NCBI GenBank assembly: GCA_002455605.1
Contig: DKLE01000287.1
Coordinates: 1 to 8,731, forward strand
Source of the DNA: Firmicutes bacterium UBA6648
Lineage (GTDB): Bacteria > Bacillota > Clostridia > Peptostreptococcales > Anaerovoracaceae
Length of the DNA stretch: 8,731 nt
Reading direction: 5' to 3'
Part shown: positions 6,289 to 8,731 of the stretch, in pieces
Position numbering within the stretch: the stretch's first letter is position 1
Layout of the letters: each line of letters begins with the position of its first letter
Position numbers and translations under genes: made by a program
The notes under the pieces: model-generated
What the model saw: only the letters and a program-made list of their open reading frames with translations
The model's database searches: none
Told to the model about the DNA's origin: nothing

Positions 6289-6295
6289 CTGTTTT
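6265..6295 (-). terminator. Hairpin after the antiporter gene, probable weak intrinsic terminator
   Basis: An inverted repeat lies 22 bases after the antiporter stop codon. The arms are AAAACAG and CTGTTTT on the outside and TGTAAA and TTTACA on the inside, with a 3-base loop. The single unmatched position is a G-U wobble in minus-strand RNA and a C-A mismatch in plus-strand RNA, so the hairpin is best formed by the antiporter transcript: 14 pairs. It is followed on the minus strand by an A/T-rich run (TTTTATTATAT) rather than a clean T-tract, so termination may be partial. The palindrome could instead be a regulator-binding site, since it overlaps the candidate promoter of the Tad operon. 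Confidence 0.6.
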
Positions 6296-6317
6296 GTGTC
6301 GACATTTTTCGATTATG

Positions 6318-8618
6318 CTAATTTAAAATTCCTTCCTTTAAAAATTTATCCAGGGTTCTTTGATGACCCAGCACCCACAAAACATCACCCTCTAGAATCT
6401 GCGTATTTTTGTTGGGGCCTATTATGGATAAGGCATCTCTATCAATACCTATAACAAAGCCATAGTATTTTTCTTTTATCTTTGACAATTGTATAGTTTT
6501 ATTGCAAAATTCACATTGATTTGTTACATTAACTGCCATACAAAGCAAATGCTGTTCTTTATCCGTAGAAACAAAAACCTGTCGGTACGTATAATCTCTT
6601 AGTGTATATCTTTCTTTTCTTCTTAATGTAACCGCGGCATTTTCAATAGCCATTTCATAGGAATCCAAATTATGTTTTTTTCCCATGACTACCACAATAT
6701 CTCCCTCTTTTATGCCTGTTTCTCTGTCAGGTATATTGATATGTTTATCTTTTCTGATAATCTTGATAATCTGTACTCCTAATTTTCGTCTGGCATAGAA
6801 AATCTTTTCCGGTTCTTGTATCAACAGCTTTTCTATTTCATATTCATCTACCAGCAGGGTCTCATCCAACCATCTGTAATGTTTAACAATTCCTCTTTCC
6901 TTTTTATTTTTTTCCAGAATCCGTTCGTTAAAATTAGCAATAAATCGGGTTTCAATCTTAATTGAATTGCTGATCATAAAATCCGATTTGATACTAAAGC
7001 TCACTATAAATAATGCAATGGTCCATAAAATCCATACCGGTATATTGGTGACGGTATTAATCGTGAGCATAACAAAAAATATAGAAATCAGTATACGCAC
7101 ACTCCTGAAAACCAATAAAGGAAGCCTATTGGTCTTGCTTTTAAGCCAAAGCTTGGTATAAACCATATTTCTTTTATAGGACATAAGATTTATTATCGGT
7201 GTCATTAATATCACCGTGGATGCACAAGCAATTCGTCTCGCAATAAGATACTTGATTCCATGGTGCCATAATGCAGGTGTCGTAACCTGTATGCCTATAA
7301 TATAGATGCACAGCAGGATCATTGTAGTAATTGCTGTTCTTGGTATATATTTGCCTAAGTATTCCTTCCAATCCGGATCCTTTTCATTTTCATTCTGCCT
7401 TTCTGAGGTATATTGCTTGATAGTCCGGAGAGTTGTCCTTGGCAAAAGCTTGTTTACAATTACATAAGCAGAATCAATTTTCTTAATAAACATTGGGGTT
7501 GTAAAGGTTGTTATTACAGAAACAGACACAACTATAGGATATAAAAAGTCACTTGTAACTCCTAAAGCCGTTCCTAAAGAAGCTATGATAAAAGAAAATT
7601 CTCCAATCTGAACCATGCTCATTCCTGCTCCCACGGCCGTACGAAGAGACTGTCCCGACAGCAAGACCCCAATTGCGGAAAAAGTCATCTGACCTACAAT
7701 AGTTACTATAGTAAGAATTATAATAGGGCCTAAATATTTGACGATCAACGTGGGATTTACCAGCATTCCTACTGATACAAAAAATATTGCACCAAACAGA
7801 TCCTTGATGGGTTTTACCAATTCATCTATTCTTTCTGCCTTGACTGTACCAGCCAGTATTGAGCCGGCTAAAAACGCTCCCAATGCAGAGGAAAACCCCA
7901 TATAATTAGCTATAATTACCATAGCCAGACATAATCCCAGGGATACAATAAGAAGAGTTTCATCGTTTAGATATTTATCTGCTCTTTTTAACCCTGTGGG
8001 TATCAGATAAATTCCAAGCAGCAGCCATAAAATCAGATACAGCATCATTTTGCCGATCTGGCTGCCCAGCTCTAAGCCTGAGATATCTTTACTGACTGAA
8101 ATGGTTGATAGTACAATCATCAAAAATATGGCCACCACGTCTTCAATAATTAAAGTTCCTAAAACTAATTGCGCATACTTTTTATGTTTAAGCTTTAATT
8201 CTTCATATGCCTTTAAAATAATCATGGTGGAGGACATAGAGATCATACCGCCTAAAAAAATGCTGTCCATTCTGCTCCATCCCATAGCTAAACCCACACC
8301 ATAACCCAGAAAAACCATGGAGGTTATAACCGTGGCAGCAGTTACAATAGCACTTCCACCAATATTGACTATTTTATGAAAATTAAATTCAAGGCCTAAA
8401 GCAAACATGATAAAGATGACGCCCAACTCACCCCAAATATTGATATTTTCAGGATCTGCTATGGTAGGAATTAAGGAAAAATTAGAACTGGTTAAAAAGC
8501 CGGCCAAAATATATCCCAAAACCAGAGGCTGATTTATTTTTTTAAAAATAATAGTAGTAACACTGGCAACTACCAAGATTAGTGCTAGATCACGTATTAA
8601 AAAATCAAGATGCTCCAT
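6318..8618 (-). CDS. CPA2-family (Kef-like) cation:proton antiporter with tandem RCK_C domains
   Basis: This 766-residue membrane protein probably exchanges K+ or Na+ for H+ across the cytoplasmic membrane. Residues 1 to about 390 form a Na+/H+ exchanger domain of many hydrophobic helices. Visible family features are QPLVLGYILAG (30-40), the acidic pair in GTLIIEDVVAI (E159-D160, the expected ion-binding site), SSALGAFLAGSILA (243-256), and MVQIGEFSFI (335-344). Four additional hydrophobic segments follow at about 428-450, 461-480, 501-523 and 528-547. The cytoplasmic tail has two RCK_C/TrkA_C-like regions at about 575-655 and 685-766, each with a G-x-x-x-G-D-x-V/L-x-V-x-G strand (IKEGDIVVVMG, ILEGDVLWVLG). 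There is no RCK_N nucleotide-binding domain, unlike KefB/KefC. Residues 702-705 form a CxxC. The ATG at 8618 is preceded by GAGGT at 5-base spacing. The gene sits directly downstream of a histidine kinase, which may regulate it. The ion specificity cannot be read from the sequence. Confidence 0.92.
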   Translation of the reverse strand: MEHLDFLIRDLALILVVASVTTIIFKKINQPLVLGYILAGFLTSSNFSLIPTIADPENINIWGELGVIFIMFALGLEFNFHKIVNIGGSAIVTAATVITSMVFLGYGVGLAMGWSRMDSIFLGGMISMSSTMIILKAYEELKLKHKKYAQLVLGTLIIEDVVAIFLMIVLSTISVSKDISGLELGSQIGKMMLYLILWLLLGIYLIPTGLKRADKYLNDETLLIVSLGLCLAMVIIANYMGFSSALGAFLAGSILAGTVKAERIDELVKPIKDLFGAIFFVSVGMLVNPTLIVKYLGPIIILTIVTIVGQMTFSAIGVLLSGQSLRTAVGAGMSMVQIGEFSFIIASLGTALGVTSDFLYPIVVSVSVITTFTTPMFIKKIDSAYVIVNKLLPRTTLRTIKQYTSERQNENEKDPDWKEYLGKYIPRTAITTMILLCIYIIGIQVTTPALWHHGIKYLIARRIACASTVILMTPIINLMSYKRNMVYTKLWLKSKTNRLPLLVFRSVRILISIFFVMLTINTVTNIPVWILWTIALFIVSFSIKSDFMISNSIKIETRFIANFNERILEKNKKERGIVKHYRWLDETLLVDEYEIEKLLIQEPEKIFYARRKLGVQIIKIIRKDKHINIPDRETGIKEGDIVVVMGKKHNLDSYEMAIENAAVTLRRKERYTLRDYTYRQVFVSTDKEQHLLCMAVNVTNQCEFCNKTIQLSKIKEKYYGFVIGIDRDALSIIGPNKNTQILEGDVLWVLGHQRTLDKFLKEGILN

Positions 8619-8731
8619 CTATACCTCTTTCCTGTTAAATACAACTGTAAATGTAGTGCCCTCACCCAGTTCACTTTTTACACTGACTTCTGCATTAAAT
8701 AAAAAAGCAATATGCTTAACAGATCGGAAGA
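8619..8731 (-). CDS. Sensor histidine kinase, C-terminal end only (partial)
   Basis: Only the last 33 genuine residues are in the window. They read VKHIA, then EVSVKSELGEGTTFTVVF, and end in a TAG stop at 8619-8621. This is the end of a HATPase_c domain: the SELGEGTTFTV stretch is the classic last strand region of PhoR/ResE-type two-component kinases, and VKHIA is what remains of the G2-box helix (normally GLGLSIVKHI). The role would be ATP binding for autophosphorylation at a membrane-associated sensor, but the sensor, HAMP and dimerisation parts are off the window. The TAG stop is directly followed by the ATG of the antiporter gene, whose ribosome binding site lies inside this coding sequence. 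The two genes are therefore cotranscribed and probably coupled. Positions 8721-8731 would encode non-family residues (Arg-Ser before VKH) and look like adapter sequence, so the true gene portion is 8619-8720. The family call is secure; the specific kinase cannot be identified. Confidence 0.85.
   Translation of the reverse strand, partial: FRSVKHIAFLFNAEVSVKSELGEGTTFTVVFNRKEV
8721..8731 (+). other. Residual Illumina adapter sequence at contig end
   Basis: The last 11 bases, AGATCGGAAGA, are identical to the start of the common Illumina adapter (AGATCGGAAGAGC). They interrupt the conserved kinase motif exactly where family residues (SIVKH) should continue, giving Arg-Ser before VKH. The window end is therefore probably a contig end with untrimmed adapter. 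Confidence 0.85.

Noticed and set aside
6297..6304. Short palindrome TGTCGACA after the antiporter stop
   Set aside because: Eight-base palindromes are common by chance, there is no second copy nearby, and it is not within a recognisable promoter.
7174..7371. Minus-strand 65-codon frame inside the antiporter gene
   Set aside because: It is an alternative frame within a continuous, well-supported antiporter reading frame, so there is no sign of a frameshift or a nested gene.
8050..8304. Plus-strand open frame of 84 codons
   Set aside because: It is antisense to the exchanger domain including its conserved acidic pair; nothing supports it as a gene.
1..8731. CRISPR arrays, tRNA or rRNA genes, insertion sequences, riboswitches
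   Set aside because: No regularly spaced repeats, cloverleaf-like segments, transposase motifs or terminal inverted repeats were seen; nearly all sequence is occupied by the minus-strand genes.

Overview
The window is one end of a contig from a low-GC, AT-rich Gram-positive bacterium, most likely a member of the Clostridia. This is inferred from A/T-rich codon use, strong AGGAGG-type ribosome binding sites, tightly overlapped operons, and a monoderm-type Tad (tight adherence) pilus locus with no outer-membrane secretin. All ten recognisable genes lie on the minus strand, so the text below reads from high to low coordinates.

Region 1 (8731 to 6318) holds the last 33 residues of a sensor histidine kinase. 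Its stop codon abuts the start of a 766-residue CPA2-type (Kef-like) cation:proton antiporter with two C-terminal RCK_C/TrkA_C-like domains and an extra block of four hydrophobic segments. The final 11 bases (8721-8731) match the start of the Illumina adapter and are probably not genomic.

Region 2 (6317 to 6235) is an 83-base intergenic gap. It holds an imperfect 31-base hairpin, probably the antiporter terminator. A candidate sigma-A promoter for the next operon overlaps that hairpin.

Region 3 (6234 to 33) is a compact Tad pilus operon of eight genes: tadA/cpaF (assembly ATPase), tadB and tadC (inner-membrane platform), a 50-residue Flp1-like pilin, a TadE-like pseudopilin, a DUF5702 (TadG-like) protein, a second TadE-like pseudopilin carrying a tandem putative zinc-binding module, and a small protein resembling the N-terminal DUF6382 domain but without the FHA domain. 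A perfect hairpin with a T-tract at positions 1-26 closes the operon. Most junctions overlap by 1 to 4 bases, which suggests translational coupling.

As a system, TadA would power TadB/TadC to polymerise the Flp1-like pilin, with the two TadE-like proteins and the DUF5702 protein as minor pilins or tip/assembly factors. All four pilin-like proteins carry a basic-Gly type III signal peptide. No prepilin peptidase, CpaB/RcpC or TadZ/CpaE is encoded here, so these must lie elsewhere or be absent. The most interesting points are the duplicated His-Cys-Cys-Cys module on a pseudopilin, the approximately 115-residue external domain inserted in TadC, the loss of the conserved Glu+5 in the presumed major pilin, and the FHA-less DUF6382-like protein. 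Several gene starts were moved inward on ribosome-binding-site evidence.
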